The translations under genes were made by a program, and so were the position numbers. A stretch of DNA of 64,000 nt from an uncultured Lachnospiraceae bacterium (lineage in GTDB: Bacteria; Bacillota; Clostridia; Lachnospirales; Lachnospiraceae). The notes below the pieces were generated by a model. That model did no database searches. It had not been told where the DNA came from and saw only the letters and a program-made list of their open reading frames with translations. Within the stretch, counting starts at the first letter, position 1, and each line of letters begins with the position of its first letter. Shown here piece after piece: positions 1-9,339 of this stretch. The stretch lies in contig UQAW01000001.1 in the NCBI GenBank assembly GCA_900539175.1, positions 58,751-122,750 of the forward strand, in the 5' to 3' direction.

Positions 1-720
1 GTAGGACATAGTCTTGGAGAAATTTCAGCATTGGTATGTACAGGAAGCATTCCATTTGAAGACGCCATTTGTTTTGTGAGGAGCCGTGGAGAATTGATGG
101 AACGTGCGTTTCAGGAAAAGCTTGGGTTTGCCGGTATCATAACAGATATGGAACAGAACGAATTGGAGAGAATTCTCTCAGAGTTAAACGAAGAAGGATA
201 TGTAGCCATAACAGGTTACAATTCTCCAAATCAATTTATGGTTGGGGGAAACACGCAAATAGAGAAAATTCTTGACGATAAAATCGAAGCATGTGGAGGA
301 CAGTATATTCCGCACCGAATGATTCCAATGAAGGTAAATGCACCATACCATAGCAGATTGATGAATATTTATCAGAAGGATTTTGAGAAAATGCTTGAGG
401 GGATAAAATTTTCTGTCCCTGATGTCACGGTTTTTTCTACCGTCAGCGGAAGTATGATTCAAAATGAATCCGAAATTCCGAAGCTGCTGATTGAACAGAT
501 GGCGTCACCTATTTTATGGAATCAGGCAATCGAAGAAATTGTTAAGAAAAAATATGATGCATACATAGACATTGGACCAAACAAAATCATCAGAAATCTT
601 ATTGAAGAGAAAACAAGGACATTATGTGTTTTAGCAGCAGATGATCGTGAAGAAGAAGAGAAAATTGCTTCTTTTTTTGAAAAATCCCCCAATGCTACGG
701 AACGTAGCAAAAAAATATGA
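1..720 (+). CDS. Acyltransferase (malonyl-CoA:ACP transacylase type), 5' end outside window
   Basis: The reading frame is open from base 1, so the gene enters from the left. The first visible residues are VGHSLGE, the nucleophile elbow of FabD/PKS acyltransferases (catalytic Ser), and the second active-site His lies in NAPYHSRLM. The protein ends about 100 residues later in a short charged tail, with no carrier or ketoreductase domain after it. That fits a discrete (trans-acting) acyltransferase, or the last domain of a PKS that lies mostly outside the window. The known family reaction is transfer of malonyl or a related acyl group from CoA to an ACP. It could supply carrier proteins of the nearby cluster, but the three PKS proteins here have their own AT domains. 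Family assignment is firm; the role is inferred. Confidence 0.82.
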   Translation, partial: VGHSLGEISALVCTGSIPFEDAICFVRSRGELMERAFQEKLGFAGIITDMEQNELERILSELNEEGYVAITGYNSPNQFMVGGNTQIEKILDDKIEACGGQYIPHRMIPMKVNAPYHSRLMNIYQKDFEKMLEGIKFSVPDVTVFSTVSGSMIQNESEIPKLLIEQMASPILWNQAIEEIVKKKYDAYIDIGPNKIIRNLIEEKTRTLCVLAADDREEEEKIASFFEKSPNATERSKKI

Positions 721-762
721 GATGTATCGTGCAGTTGCTTGCAGGAACGGCATAAAATTTCT

Positions 763-859
763 ATGATTACTATTGTTGAAAGGATATTTTTGCAAAAGTA
801 ATAAAAGAAAATCAAGGTACAAAAAGAACAAAAAGATCTGAATAGACAATAGTAATCAT
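763..859. repeat. Perfect 14-nt inverted repeat before the ABC exporter operon
   Basis: ATGATTACTATTGT (763-776) is repeated in inverted orientation as ACAATAGTAATCAT (846-859), separated by 69 nt. The second copy ends 30 nt before the ATG of the ABC ATPase gene. Either a long-range stem in the leader or a pair of operator half-sites is possible; there is no T-run, so a terminator is unlikely. Confidence 0.6.
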
Positions 860-889
860 TAAAGTAATAGGGAAAGGAATCATGAGAAC

Positions 890-1654
890 ATGGAAAAAAA
901 GGAAGTAGTTATCCAGGCAACAGGATTAAAAAAAAGTTTTCAGTGCGGAGATACAGAGCAGGTAATTTTTGAAAACTTAAATCTGGAGATATATAAGGGG
1001 GATTTCACAGTTATTATGGGTTCTTCAGGAGCAGGAAAATCCACTCTTTTATATTCTCTTTCAGGCATGGACAGACCTGTAAAAGGAGAAGTAAAATTTT
1101 GCGGAGAAGTGGTGACAAAGCTGACTGATGATCAGTTGGCTGTATTTCGAAGAAAAAATTGTGGATTTGTTTTCCAGCAAAATTATTTACTGGATAAGAT
1201 GAGTCTGATGGACAATGTGATTGTGGCAGGCGTTCTTGTGAGCAGTAAACGTAATGAAATCGTAGAAAAAGCGAAAAAATTATTTGAACTGGTTCATATT
1301 CCATCCAACACCCAGAAGAAATTTCCCAATCAAATATCTGGCGGGGAGGCTCAGAGAGCGGGGATTGTAAGGGCCGTTATCAACAGTCCGAATGTCGTAT
1401 TTGCAGATGAACCAACGGGTGCTTTGAATTCTGATAATTCAAAGGCTGTATTAGATATATTATCAAAACTTTATAAAGAAGGACAGAGTATTATTATGGT
1501 TACCCATGATAAAAAGTCCGCGCTTCGTGCGAATCGTGTAATTTATTTAAAAGACGGTCAGATTTTCGGGGATTGCAATCTGGGTACATATGAAGAAGAA
1601 AATACCGAAAGAGCTGCAAAGTTGGATGAATTTTTGCTGGAAATGGGGTGGTAA
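890..1654 (+). CDS. ABC transporter ATP-binding protein (MacB/LolD/BceA-type)
   Basis: This is a 254-residue nucleotide-binding subunit. The Walker A loop reads GSSGAGKST, the signature ISGGEAQRAGIVRA, and the Walker B FADEPTGALNS; the switch His is in MVTHDKK. The FADEPTGALD-like Walker B is typical of ATPases that pair with FtsX-like permeases, and such a permease follows immediately: its GTG codon begins 2 nt after this stop codon. In known families these pairs work by mechanotransmission, exporting or detaching peptides and antibiotics from the membrane. With an XRE regulator downstream, the three genes look like one operon. An export or self-protection role for the cluster product is plausible but inferred from position only. 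Confidence 0.94.
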   Translation: MEKKEVVIQATGLKKSFQCGDTEQVIFENLNLEIYKGDFTVIMGSSGAGKSTLLYSLSGMDRPVKGEVKFCGEVVTKLTDDQLAVFRRKNCGFVFQQNYLLDKMSLMDNVIVAGVLVSSKRNEIVEKAKKLFELVHIPSNTQKKFPNQISGGEAQRAGIVRAVINSPNVVFADEPTGALNSDNSKAVLDILSKLYKEGQSIIMVTHDKKSALRANRVIYLKDGQIFGDCNLGTYEEENTERAAKLDEFLLEMGW

Positions 1655-1655
1655 T

Positions 1656-3983
1656 GTGGGAAAATTGAAGAATCTTATCCGATATCATTTCCAGTCGGAA
1701 AAATCACAGTATATCTCTTATGGTATCATCATCTTTTTAACAGCTTTTGTTTTAAATATTGCATTTGTTCTGGCCTTTCAGGTAGGGAATGCATATAACG
1801 AAAGATTTCAGGAGCTAAAAACTGCAGATCTTAATTTCTGTATTCCGAAGGTACAGGATAAGGATATTTTAAAAGAAAAATGTCTTGAGGTAAGTGGCGT
1901 AGAAGAAATAGAAATCAGAGAAGGAATAAAACTTTCTCCAATTGTCAAGAAGTTCAGAGGAACAGATTTTTTAATGAATACTGTTTTTTATAATCTGGAT
2001 CAGGAAAGAGTATTTAATTTGCTGGAAATCAGTGAGGAAAAAGACTTCGGAAAATCAAATGATGAGAAAATAGTCTATGTTCCGGAGTATTATATTCAAT
2101 TTGGAGAATTTTCTGTAGGAGACACGCTGAGTATTGAGCTTGGCGATAGGGATTATGATTTCCGGATTGCGGGAGTAATCAATGAGATGCAGTATGGAAA
2201 TTATGGTACGGGACTGATCGGTTTATATTTTCCTGATGAAGTCTATCAGGACTTTGTAAAGGATCAGAAAGAATATGAAATTGCAGAATATTCGATTCGG
2301 ACGAAGGATAAAGCAGATAAGACGAAAATAACAAATGAAATCAGTGATATGTTGGAGGACGAGGGTATTTCCATGTTATCCTTCAGCAATGCCGAGAATG
2401 GGAAACAGGCAAGAATGATGGTCTGTAATTTGACGATTGCAATTTTAGTGGCATTTGCATGCATTATTTTGCTGGTAAGTGTATTTTTGTGTAAGTTCAA
2501 AATAAAAAATACGATCGAAGAAAAGATTGCTTCGATGGGAGTTTTGAAAGCTCTTGGCTATACGGGAGGAATGATTATTCAGTCTATAGTTCTTCCATAT
2601 CTAATGATCGTGGCACTGGTAACAATTTTAAGTGTGGCGGTATCTTACATCGTGCTGCCAACAATTTCAAATGTGTTAGCGCTCCAGTCCGGTTTTTCGT
2701 TTACGCTGCATTTTGATATAAAAGCGTTAATTGCAGTATTCATACTGTTAGAAATTATCACATTGGTGTTCGTGCTTTTTGCAGCAAGAAAAATTCGTAA
2801 GTTGCAGCCTATTTCAGCAATCAGAGGAACTGTAGAAGGAAAGCGTGGAAGGAAAAATCGTCTTCCTCTGGATAAGACAGCAGGAAATTTAAAATTAAAT
2901 ATTGTTTTAAAAAGTACAATGTCATCTGCACAACACAATATTTTACTGTTTGCTGTGTCATTTCTGGTTATGGTGTTAATGGCATTTGCAAGCACATTGT
3001 TCTATAATGTGATTATAGAACCGGAAAACTTTATGACAACGCTGTTTGAGGAGTCTCCCGATGTGGTGCTGCAGGTAAAAGAAGACAGTGTAAAGGAAGA
3101 TTTAAAAAATGATACACAGGTTGAAAAGGTATTAGAATACAGTACGAAAAATGTGAAAACATCAAAGGGCAGTGTGACGACTTTTGTATGTGAGGACTTT
3201 TCAGAGGTTTCCAATGACCTGTGTTATAAAGGAAGAAATCCGAAAAAAGAGACAGAAATCGCGGTTGGAAATATATTTGAAGAGGACTATGAAATTGGAG
3301 AAGAAATTGAAATTTCTCTTGGAGAAGAAAGTACTGCATATAAAATTGTAGGTTTTATTCAGGGGGTTAATTATCAGGGAAGTGTATGTGAACTGACAAA
3401 TGAAGGATATCAGCAGTTGGACGAAGCGTATCGGGCGGATTCTTTGTATGTCTATCTGCAGGATGGATCAAAGCCCCAGGATTTTATAGAGCAGATTGAA
3501 GATGAACAGGAAAACAAAATATCAGGAACGATAAATTATGCAAAAAATATTGAAATATCACAATCTATGTATTCGAAACTAGTAACATTGATCATTGTGA
3601 TAATTTTTATTTTAACAATTTTAATTGTATTGTTGATCCTTTATGTTATAATAAAATCACAAATTACACAGAGAAAACAGGAATTTGGTATCTATAAAGC
3701 AATCGGTTATTCAAACAAACAGCTTACATCACAGCTGGCATTTAGTTTTTTACCGATTTCCGCTATCGCCATACTGATCTCAGCTGGACTTGGCATTTTG
3801 TATCTTCCTGCTATCAATCAGGCTTTATTTGGAATCATTGGTGCAGCGAAGAATAATTTTCAAATATCTGTTTTGATTCTGTTTTTATCAGCAGCATTGC
3901 AGATTGCCGTAAATTTTGTAATAAGTATTGGCCTGGCAATGCCAATAAAGAAAATTTCAGCATATTCGTTGATCAAAGAATAA
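1656..3983 (+). CDS. FtsX-like ABC transporter permease
   Basis: The chosen start is GTG at 1656, just after the ATPase stop and preceded by GGGGTGG; an in-frame ATG at 1590 would overlap the ATPase by 65 nt and lacks a site. The protein has 775 residues. It has one N-terminal membrane segment, a large extracytoplasmic MacB-PCD-like region, a three-helix FtsX core near the middle, then a second extracytoplasmic region and a second FtsX core at the C-terminus (a helix pair around IIVIIFILTILIVLLILYVI and the motif QEFGIYKAIGYS). This duplicated FtsX layout is typical of the Gram-positive antimicrobial-peptide type. It forms the membrane part of the transporter with the preceding ATPase. Confidence 0.92.
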   Translation: MGKLKNLIRYHFQSEKSQYISYGIIIFLTAFVLNIAFVLAFQVGNAYNERFQELKTADLNFCIPKVQDKDILKEKCLEVSGVEEIEIREGIKLSPIVKKFRGTDFLMNTVFYNLDQERVFNLLEISEEKDFGKSNDEKIVYVPEYYIQFGEFSVGDTLSIELGDRDYDFRIAGVINEMQYGNYGTGLIGLYFPDEVYQDFVKDQKEYEIAEYSIRTKDKADKTKITNEISDMLEDEGISMLSFSNAENGKQARMMVCNLTIAILVAFACIILLVSVFLCKFKIKNTIEEKIASMGVLKALGYTGGMIIQSIVLPYLMIVALVTILSVAVSYIVLPTISNVLALQSGFSFTLHFDIKALIAVFILLEIITLVFVLFAARKIRKLQPISAIRGTVEGKRGRKNRLPLDKTAGNLKLNIVLKSTMSSAQHNILLFAVSFLVMVLMAFASTLFYNVIIEPENFMTTLFEESPDVVLQVKEDSVKEDLKNDTQVEKVLEYSTKNVKTSKGSVTTFVCEDFSEVSNDLCYKGRNPKKETEIAVGNIFEEDYEIGEEIEISLGEESTAYKIVGFIQGVNYQGSVCELTNEGYQQLDEAYRADSLYVYLQDGSKPQDFIEQIEDEQENKISGTINYAKNIEISQSMYSKLVTLIIVIIFILTILIVLLILYVIIKSQITQRKQEFGIYKAIGYSNKQLTSQLAFSFLPISAIAILISAGLGILYLPAINQALFGIIGAAKNNFQISVLILFLSAALQIAVNFVISIGLAMPIKKISAYSLIKE

Positions 3984-4001
3984 AGGGAGATGTAAGGAAA
4001 G

Positions 4002-4886
4002 GTGATTTCAGAAAAGATTAAAGAGCTACGTACACAGGCGAAAATGTCTCAGGAGTCGTTGGCTGAAAAATTAAATGTCTCAAGGCAGGCGATTACAAAA
4101 TGGGAGACAGGAGCAGGATTGCCTGATATCAATAACATCATGGCGATTGCGAAGTTATTTCAGATTTCCTTAGATGAGCTGCTGGATCATCAACAGGGCA
4201 CAGATCATACAACTGATTTTCTCTATGAAAGCAGAACGGAGTATGATATTGATGAAAGGAAGAATTATGATATTACCTTTATGGGAGCCAAAAGCGTTGC
4301 TTTGAAGTGTTATGAGGGAGAGAAAATACTGGTAAGACTTGCATCAAATCAGATTTCAAACATTCAGAATGCTTTTAAGGTAAAACTAGATGATGTTAAA
4401 AAGAGAATTGATGTTGGCATCAGACGTTTAGATATGCTCAGTGAAACGGAAGCAAAAGCGGCATTGCATATTTTCATTTATGTGCCATTACCGTATACAG
4501 GTAAAATGGAGCTAGAAGGGAATACGGAGAATTTAGAATTAATCGGGATAGAATCGGATAATGTTGAATTTTCCGGTAAGGTGAAACATATTGAAATTGA
4601 GAAAAGTGTATCCCATATTGAAATAAATACAAATGAAGATCTTGAAGTAATATGCAGTTATATGAAGGGGCGTCTGGATATCAATCAGATTTCTGCAACA
4701 TCTAAGTTGTACATAGATGCTGATACGAATATGCAGTTGGTGACCAGAGGAATTGCGAATAAAATTATGCCGGAAGATAAACAGTTGAAAATCATAGATG
4801 ATGAAGGAGACTTTGATTTGATGATAGAGCTAAATGGCATAAAAAGTGAGTTAGTTATAACGGGATTGCGGAGAAAGGAAGCTTAA
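4002..4886 (+). CDS. XRE-family transcriptional regulator with DUF4097-like C-terminal domain
   Basis: GTG start at 4002 behind AAGGAAAG, 18 nt after the permease stop. Residues 1-60 form a Cro/CI-type helix-turn-helix (MSQESLAEKLNVSRQAITKW is the recognition region). Residues about 90-290 form a beta-rich repeat region resembling the putative adhesin/DUF4097 beta-solenoid often attached to XRE regulators beside ABC transporters. It probably controls the preceding ABC operon or senses an envelope or peptide signal; the ligand is unknown. A strong hairpin terminator follows 58 nt downstream. Confidence 0.88.
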   Translation: MISEKIKELRTQAKMSQESLAEKLNVSRQAITKWETGAGLPDINNIMAIAKLFQISLDELLDHQQGTDHTTDFLYESRTEYDIDERKNYDITFMGAKSVALKCYEGEKILVRLASNQISNIQNAFKVKLDDVKKRIDVGIRRLDMLSETEAKAALHIFIYVPLPYTGKMELEGNTENLELIGIESDNVEFSGKVKHIEIEKSVSHIEINTNEDLEVICSYMKGRLDINQISATSKLYIDADTNMQLVTRGIANKIMPEDKQLKIIDDEGDFDLMIELNGIKSELVITGLRRKEA

Positions 4887-4943
4887 CAAGGCATTAACAA
4901 AACCGTATCTATCATAAATAAACGTCAAACAGTATTTTGGATT

Positions 4944-4983
4944 GAGAGAACGGGGAGATATCCCCGATTCTCTCAGTTTTTTT
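4944..4983 (+). terminator. Rho-independent terminator of the ABC/XRE operon
   Basis: GAGAGAACGGGG is followed by a short loop and CCCCGATTCTCTC, giving a 12-bp GC-rich stem with a one-base bulge and then a run of seven T. It ends the plus-strand operon and overlaps the last codon and stop of the convergent phosphopantetheinyl transferase gene. Confidence 0.88.
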
Positions 4984-5683
4984 CTTCTCTGCTCACAAGG
5001 AAGTCAAAAATATCAAGCAGTTCAGCAGCAGTTACTGTCAGAATAGAGGCAGTATGATCCCGGCTGCAGATGGAGAGATAATAATCGTCATCCAGCAAAT
5101 AGCTATTCAATCTTGCAGATCTATCAATATTGTTTTCAGAATCTCTTACCAGCCCATCGGTAATACTGGTTGAAAAGGAGTCCAGACTTGTAGATAGTCC
5201 GGTACCAAGATACTTAATATAGCTTTCTTTCAGTGTCCAGGTTTGGGTAAAACGTCTGGCTCTTGTGCATTTGTCTGTAGCGGAACAGATAAATTGCCTT
5301 TCAGCAGGAGAAAAGAATCTGTCTGCAATTCCTTTATTATCATGATCATAAACAATCTTTTCTACGTCGACGCCAAGTTCGCTGCTGCCATATGCGAATA
5401 CGACCCATCGCCCGGAATGGGATAGATTATAAGAAAATCCCTGCAGGTTTTTTAAGTGAGATTTCCCATATTGGTTATAATCGATACAAAGTTTGGGCGT
5501 ATATCCTAAGAACTGAAATAAGCCATAGCGCAGTAATATTTCTCCAAAGACACATCGTTTGGAATCATCCGGAAAATGAAATTTATCTGCTTTTACTTTT
5601 CGTTCTTCGGAAACGATGGAATAAAATTTTTGATAGGTTTCGGTGCTGATTCCTGAAATGTCCAGGCAGTATATCATTATCAT
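4973..5683 (-). CDS. Sfp-type 4'-phosphopantetheinyl transferase
   Basis: The start is the ATG at 5683, placed 6 nt after AAGGAG; upstream in-frame codons lack a site. The 236-residue protein carries the family motifs GVDVEKI, FSPAE and WTLKESYIKYLGTGLS, which hold the Mg-binding acidic residues and the catalytic Glu/Lys. The enzyme moves 4'-phosphopantetheine from CoA to the conserved Ser of carrier domains and so would activate the ACP and PCP domains of this cluster. It is cytoplasmic. The gene lies downstream of, and on the same strand as, the ABC-2 transporter genes. A fragment of a second enzyme of this family lies at 16117. Confidence 0.93.
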   Translation of the reverse strand: MIMIYCLDISGISTETYQKFYSIVSEERKVKADKFHFPDDSKRCVFGEILLRYGLFQFLGYTPKLCIDYNQYGKSHLKNLQGFSYNLSHSGRWVVFAYGSSELGVDVEKIVYDHDNKGIADRFFSPAERQFICSATDKCTRARRFTQTWTLKESYIKYLGTGLSTSLDSFSTSITDGLVRDSENNIDRSARLNSYLLDDDYYLSICSRDHTASILTVTAAELLDIFDFLVSREEKN

Positions 5684-5847
5684 AAGAATCTCCTTTTTAC
5701 TGTTTTCGATCATTCGTACAAATTGTGATAAAAGTTGTTTGACAAACAAGAGGATAGTTGTGCTTGTTTTATTATCACATATCTGTCAAAAGAATGCAAT
5801 ACAGAGGCAATGTGCGATATAGCAGAAAAAGAGCTGAGGATGAAATT

Positions 5848-5886
5848 GAGATGAGCTGTCCTATGATGCAGGAAACAGTTCATCTC
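5848..5886 (-). terminator. Stem-loop between the ABC-2 operon and the phosphopantetheinyl transferase gene
   Basis: GAGATGAGCTGT (5848-5859) pairs with ACAGTTCATCTC (5875-5886), 12 bp with one G-U pair and a 15-nt loop. It lies 27 nt beyond the stop of the ABC-2 permease gene. Read on the minus strand, the stem is followed only by a weak T-rich stretch, so it may be a partial terminator, attenuator or mRNA-end hairpin rather than a full stop. Confidence 0.5.
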
Positions 5887-5912
5887 AAAAAAGACTCAGA
5901 ATATAGAATTTG

Positions 5913-7085
5913 CTAAAGATTAATATATTGTTGTCTGCGGCGGCTGACCAGTAAAGCAACGGAGCAGACTGCAAGCGTAAACGCCAGTTGAATGCCAAGT
6001 CCCTGGAAGATCAGGGTTACTTGTTGAGCATTTGGCGCAGTACTCTCAAAGATGGTCTGGTTTACAACTGTGTACCAATAAGTTGGCAGCAGGCGGGAGA
6101 ACAGCAATACTTTTGGATGAATCATATCCAGGGATACGAAGATTCCGCCCAGAAAGCAGAAAGACAGCCCAATTACGTTGGAAAGACCGGATACTACAGC
6201 CTGTTTTTTTGCAATCATTCCGCAAAGATAAGCGAGACTGGTGGAAACCAGAATAAAAGCGGAGGTGTTCAAAATCAGATAGCCGAATTGCGCCGTATTT
6301 ATTGTGTCGTGGTTTGACAGAATGCCGATCAGATCCAGAGAAACCAGAACAGCCAGTGAAAAGAGTAAGGTTCCCAGTGTTAGCTGTACATGATAGGTTT
6401 TCAGGCGGGTACTGGAGCAGATACATCTGCGGTAAACATCTGGCTGATAAAAGACGATCAATATCGGGCAGATGCAGGAAAGTATAACAGAGAGTGCTAC
6501 ATATGCAAAATAGCGGAAATAGTAGTAACTGGTTGGCATTTCTTCAGAGGCAGTTATTTTCTGGTTTTCCGGATAAGTAATCGAAACGGAGATATCATCC
6601 AGGGAAGCTGCTTTATCCAGTGCCTCTGTCAGGGAAAGTCCTCCGGACAGATAGAGACGTACATTGCCAAGAAAATCGTCCAACTGTGCATCAGCGAGAT
6701 AGCCGGAAGCGTAATCAGCCGGAGAGGTGATCGTTTCCAGTGCAGTATCCTTTCCGTCCAGAAAGTCCTGAGTGAATCCTTTGGGTATCCGGATGATATA
6801 TGCAATATCAGCAGTATAGAGTGCATTTTGCAGCGCTTCTTTTTCATCCGGCAGGGATTGGGTCCTGTGACGGCGTGACAAAAATTTTTCGATTCCCTGG
6901 GTGAGCGGAGTATCTTCCTGGTATACAATACCAATCGGCAGGGATACTTCCTGAAACAGAGTATCTTCTGAGTTCGGGGTAATGTTGCTGATCAGTAAAA
7001 AGATTCCAAGAAAAATCCCATAATACATCAAAATAATATATTTTTTTGACTTTGTAATTTTCATGAATAAATTAAATACTGGCAT
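5913..7085 (-). CDS. ABC-2 type transporter permease (LnrN/YhgE-like), second permease
   Basis: A 390-residue protein with an N-terminal membrane helix (KKYIILMYYGIFLGIFLL), a long extracytoplasmic segment of about 150 residues, and five or six C-terminal helices: the ABC2_membrane_3 layout. The start at 7085 follows GAGGAGG with 7 nt spacing and overlaps the preceding permease gene by 14 nt, indicating translational coupling. It probably forms a heterodimeric channel with the neighbouring permease, driven by the ATPase at 8217. In the Lnr/Yfi family such systems give resistance to membrane-active polyketides or peptides; the role here is inferred. Confidence 0.88.
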   Translation of the reverse strand: MPVFNLFMKITKSKKYIILMYYGIFLGIFLLISNITPNSEDTLFQEVSLPIGIVYQEDTPLTQGIEKFLSRRHRTQSLPDEKEALQNALYTADIAYIIRIPKGFTQDFLDGKDTALETITSPADYASGYLADAQLDDFLGNVRLYLSGGLSLTEALDKAASLDDISVSITYPENQKITASEEMPTSYYYFRYFAYVALSVILSCICPILIVFYQPDVYRRCICSSTRLKTYHVQLTLGTLLFSLAVLVSLDLIGILSNHDTINTAQFGYLILNTSAFILVSTSLAYLCGMIAKKQAVVSGLSNVIGLSFCFLGGIFVSLDMIHPKVLLFSRLLPTYWYTVVNQTIFESTAPNAQQVTLIFQGLGIQLAFTLAVCSVALLVSRRRQQYINL

Positions 7086-8202
7086 ATTTTTTCCTCCTCA
7101 TCAGCAGAATACTGGCGATGCCAAGAGCCAAAGACATCAGCAGCAATGTCAGCATATTTGCAGCATATCTTTTGTGGTCATCATAAAAAGTCAGACAGTA
7201 AAAGGAATTGGCAATTAACTGTGCCGGATTGATCCGGTTGGCAAAGGGAAGATGTTGCTCCAGAAAGGCAGGGATATAGTTGGACATCAGTCCTGCGCAG
7301 AAACAGCAGAACATGGAAACTCCTATATGAATCCCTATTTTAAAATCCAGTGATTTCCTGGTGACGCAGCCGATAAAAGTTCCCAATGAAAGACCCAGGA
7401 TACACCCCATAATTCCTGTAAGCAGTGTCAGTCCCAACTGATCTCCAAAGTCCACGCCCAGCAGAAGGAGATAGGCGAAAAGTAAAATCAGTACCAGAAT
7501 GGACAGTGTCAGTATGGCCAGATAATCACTCAGCATCATCTGCCATCTTTTTGCGGGGCTTAAAGTCCTTCTTGCAGCCAGATCAGAGAGATTTCCCTGC
7601 AGGTCTGTTGCCATGACGAGACCGTAAAAAGCGGTGTACATACAGCTCATGGCAATCAGAGCATAAAAGAATTGAAGTGCGGGGCTCAAAGTACGGCTGC
7701 CCAGAGAGGTTGCTGTCACATAAGAAATCTCCTGCGTCAAAGTATCTGCAAGTGCCGGAAGGGCGGAAGGATTGGAGGCTGCGATCTCTTCAAAAACTGC
7801 GGATTTGCGAAGCCAGGTATCCAGAATAACTTTCAGGATATTTTGGGAGGTACCCGAGGAACGTACTGTGAGTCGGGGAGTATCGGAGATGGTGATAATT
7901 CCTTTTACCGTATCTTCTTCTAACAGTTGAGTTGCCTCTTCGGATGAGACTTTCCGGATATCCAGAATGGGATTACTGCTCTCATTGCCCAGCGTTTGAA
8001 GCAGTGTGTCAAAACCGGAATCCGCATTGTTTTCATAAACGACGGCTGTGGGAATCGGCTCCATCGTATCAGCGACCAAATATTTTCCAAAAGCAAAATA
8101 AAAGAGGGTTGCCAATAAAAATGGGAAAATAGAAGTCCAGAAAAAAGTGGAGCGTTCTACAGCAAAGGACTTCATGCGTAACCAATATTGGGTAAAAAAC
8201 AT
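7072..8202 (-). CDS. ABC-2 type transporter permease (LnrM-like), first permease
   Basis: The ATG at 8202 sits 6 nt after AAAGGAG and is preferred over an upstream ATG at 8220. The protein has 376 residues: an N-terminal helix (STFFWTSIFPFLLATLFYFA), an extracytoplasmic domain, then a bundle of helices that includes LSILVLILLFAYLLLLG and a C-terminal helix ending in RRKKYASI. It is homologous in layout to its downstream neighbour. Fourteen nt separate it from the ATPase gene, and its 3' end overlaps the next permease, so the three genes form one transcription unit. Confidence 0.89.
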   Translation of the reverse strand: MFFTQYWLRMKSFAVERSTFFWTSIFPFLLATLFYFAFGKYLVADTMEPIPTAVVYENNADSGFDTLLQTLGNESSNPILDIRKVSSEEATQLLEEDTVKGIITISDTPRLTVRSSGTSQNILKVILDTWLRKSAVFEEIAASNPSALPALADTLTQEISYVTATSLGSRTLSPALQFFYALIAMSCMYTAFYGLVMATDLQGNLSDLAARRTLSPAKRWQMMLSDYLAILTLSILVLILLFAYLLLLGVDFGDQLGLTLLTGIMGCILGLSLGTFIGCVTRKSLDFKIGIHIGVSMFCCFCAGLMSNYIPAFLEQHLPFANRINPAQLIANSFYCLTFYDDHKRYAANMLTLLLMSLALGIASILLMRRKKYASI

Positions 8203-8216
8203 AACGGTCTCCTTTC

Positions 8217-9158
8217 TCAATCCCGAAGTTCTTTTCCGGTGATTTCCAGAAATACATCATTTAGTGTAGGAAGTTCGGAATAGACTTCTCCGAAGGCTAA
8301 TTCCTGCCGGGTGAGATATTCCAGGATTGTCATCAGGTTACGGGTTCCGTGCGTACACTGGACGATCAGATGCTCGTCTTTGTATTCCGCACGGAAAACA
8401 TGTTTTAATTTTCGGATTGCATCCAGATGATGATCCGGCAGATTTAAAATCCGTATGGTAATGGTTTCACCGGTAGGAATCATGGTTTTCAGTTCTTCTT
8501 TGGTTCCGGTTGCCAGAGTCCGTCCCTTATCCATGATAGCGATCCGGCTGCAGATCTGTTCTACTTCTTCCATATAGTGACTGGTGTAGACAACAGTTGT
8601 ACCTTCTTGATTCAAACGCTTGATTCCTTCCAGAATCTTATTACGGCTTTGCGGGTCTACGGCAACGGTAGGTTCGTCCATAAACAGTAATTTGGGTTTA
8701 TGGGCGATCCCGCAGGCGATATTGAGACGGCGCAGCAGACCACCGGAGAGTTTTTTTGGATAGAAATTCCGGAAATCTTCAAGACCGACAAACGCAAGTG
8801 CTTCTTCTACATATTCCTTACAGGTTTTTTTATCTTCTATGTACAGGCTGCAGAAGTAACGGATATTTTCGTAGACGGTCAATTCCTGGAAGACGGCTAC
8901 ATTCTGCAGGATCACACCGATATTCTTTTTCAGTTCATAGGAATCCGGATTCATGGGTTTGCCGAAAACACGGATAGAACCTTTGTCATAGGTAAGCAGA
9001 GACAAAATGCAGTTGATGGACGTGGTCTTTCCTGAACCATTCGGTCCAAGAAGACCGAAGATTTCCCCTTCTTTGATATCCAGATTAAAATGATCTAACG
9101 CCAACAGATCGCCGTAACGTTTGACCAGATTTTCAACGGTGATTACTGATCTTTCCAT
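8217..9158 (-). CDS. ABC-2 transporter ATP-binding protein (LnrL-like)
   Basis: A 313-residue ATPase. Walker A is GPNGSGKTT, the signature is LSGGLLRRLN, Walker B is LLFMDEPTVAVD, and the switch His is in YTSHYMEE. The C-terminal extension of about 80 residues is typical of drug-export ATPases of the DrrA/CcmA class. Start at 9158 after AAGGAG. It energises the two ABC-2 permeases that follow. The gene diverges from the sensor kinase gene at 9340, with a palindromic operator between them, suggesting joint control. Confidence 0.93.
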   Translation of the reverse strand: MERSVITVENLVKRYGDLLALDHFNLDIKEGEIFGLLGPNGSGKTTSINCILSLLTYDKGSIRVFGKPMNPDSYELKKNIGVILQNVAVFQELTVYENIRYFCSLYIEDKKTCKEYVEEALAFVGLEDFRNFYPKKLSGGLLRRLNIACGIAHKPKLLFMDEPTVAVDPQSRNKILEGIKRLNQEGTTVVYTSHYMEEVEQICSRIAIMDKGRTLATGTKEELKTMIPTGETITIRILNLPDHHLDAIRKLKHVFRAEYKDEHLIVQCTHGTRNLMTILEYLTRQELAFGEVYSELPTLNDVFLEITGKELRD

Positions 9159-9297
9159 ATGATTTCTCCTTATTTTTTCCTTTTTTACTTGTTACACAGG
9201 ATACTTGCAGTTATACTGGTATATAAGTGGCTGATTTCTCAGTAAAGACAGTTTAACCGAAACAGAGAAAATCTGGTAGTGAAGAGAGTCAGATGTT

Positions 9298-9317
9298 GAT
9301 ATGACATTTGTCATATC
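9298..9317. promoter_or_regulatory. Palindromic operator, GATATGACA-TT-TGTCATATC
   Basis: Two perfect 9-nt inverted arms with a 2-nt spacer lie in the divergent region between the ABC-2 operon and the kinase gene. The length and symmetry fit a dimeric NarL/LuxR-family response regulator, the partner class expected for the adjacent HisKA_3 kinase. Part of the motif, ATGACATTTG, recurs near 10480, just after the kinase gene. The site is seen; the binding protein is inferred. Confidence 0.65.
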
Positions 9318-9339
9318 TGAAGACTCCAAAGGAGGATAT

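Noticed and set aside
5243..6878. Several plus-strand open frames over the phosphopantetheinyl transferase and ABC-2 permease genes
   Set aside because: They are antisense shadows of well-supported minus-strand genes and lack ribosome binding sites.
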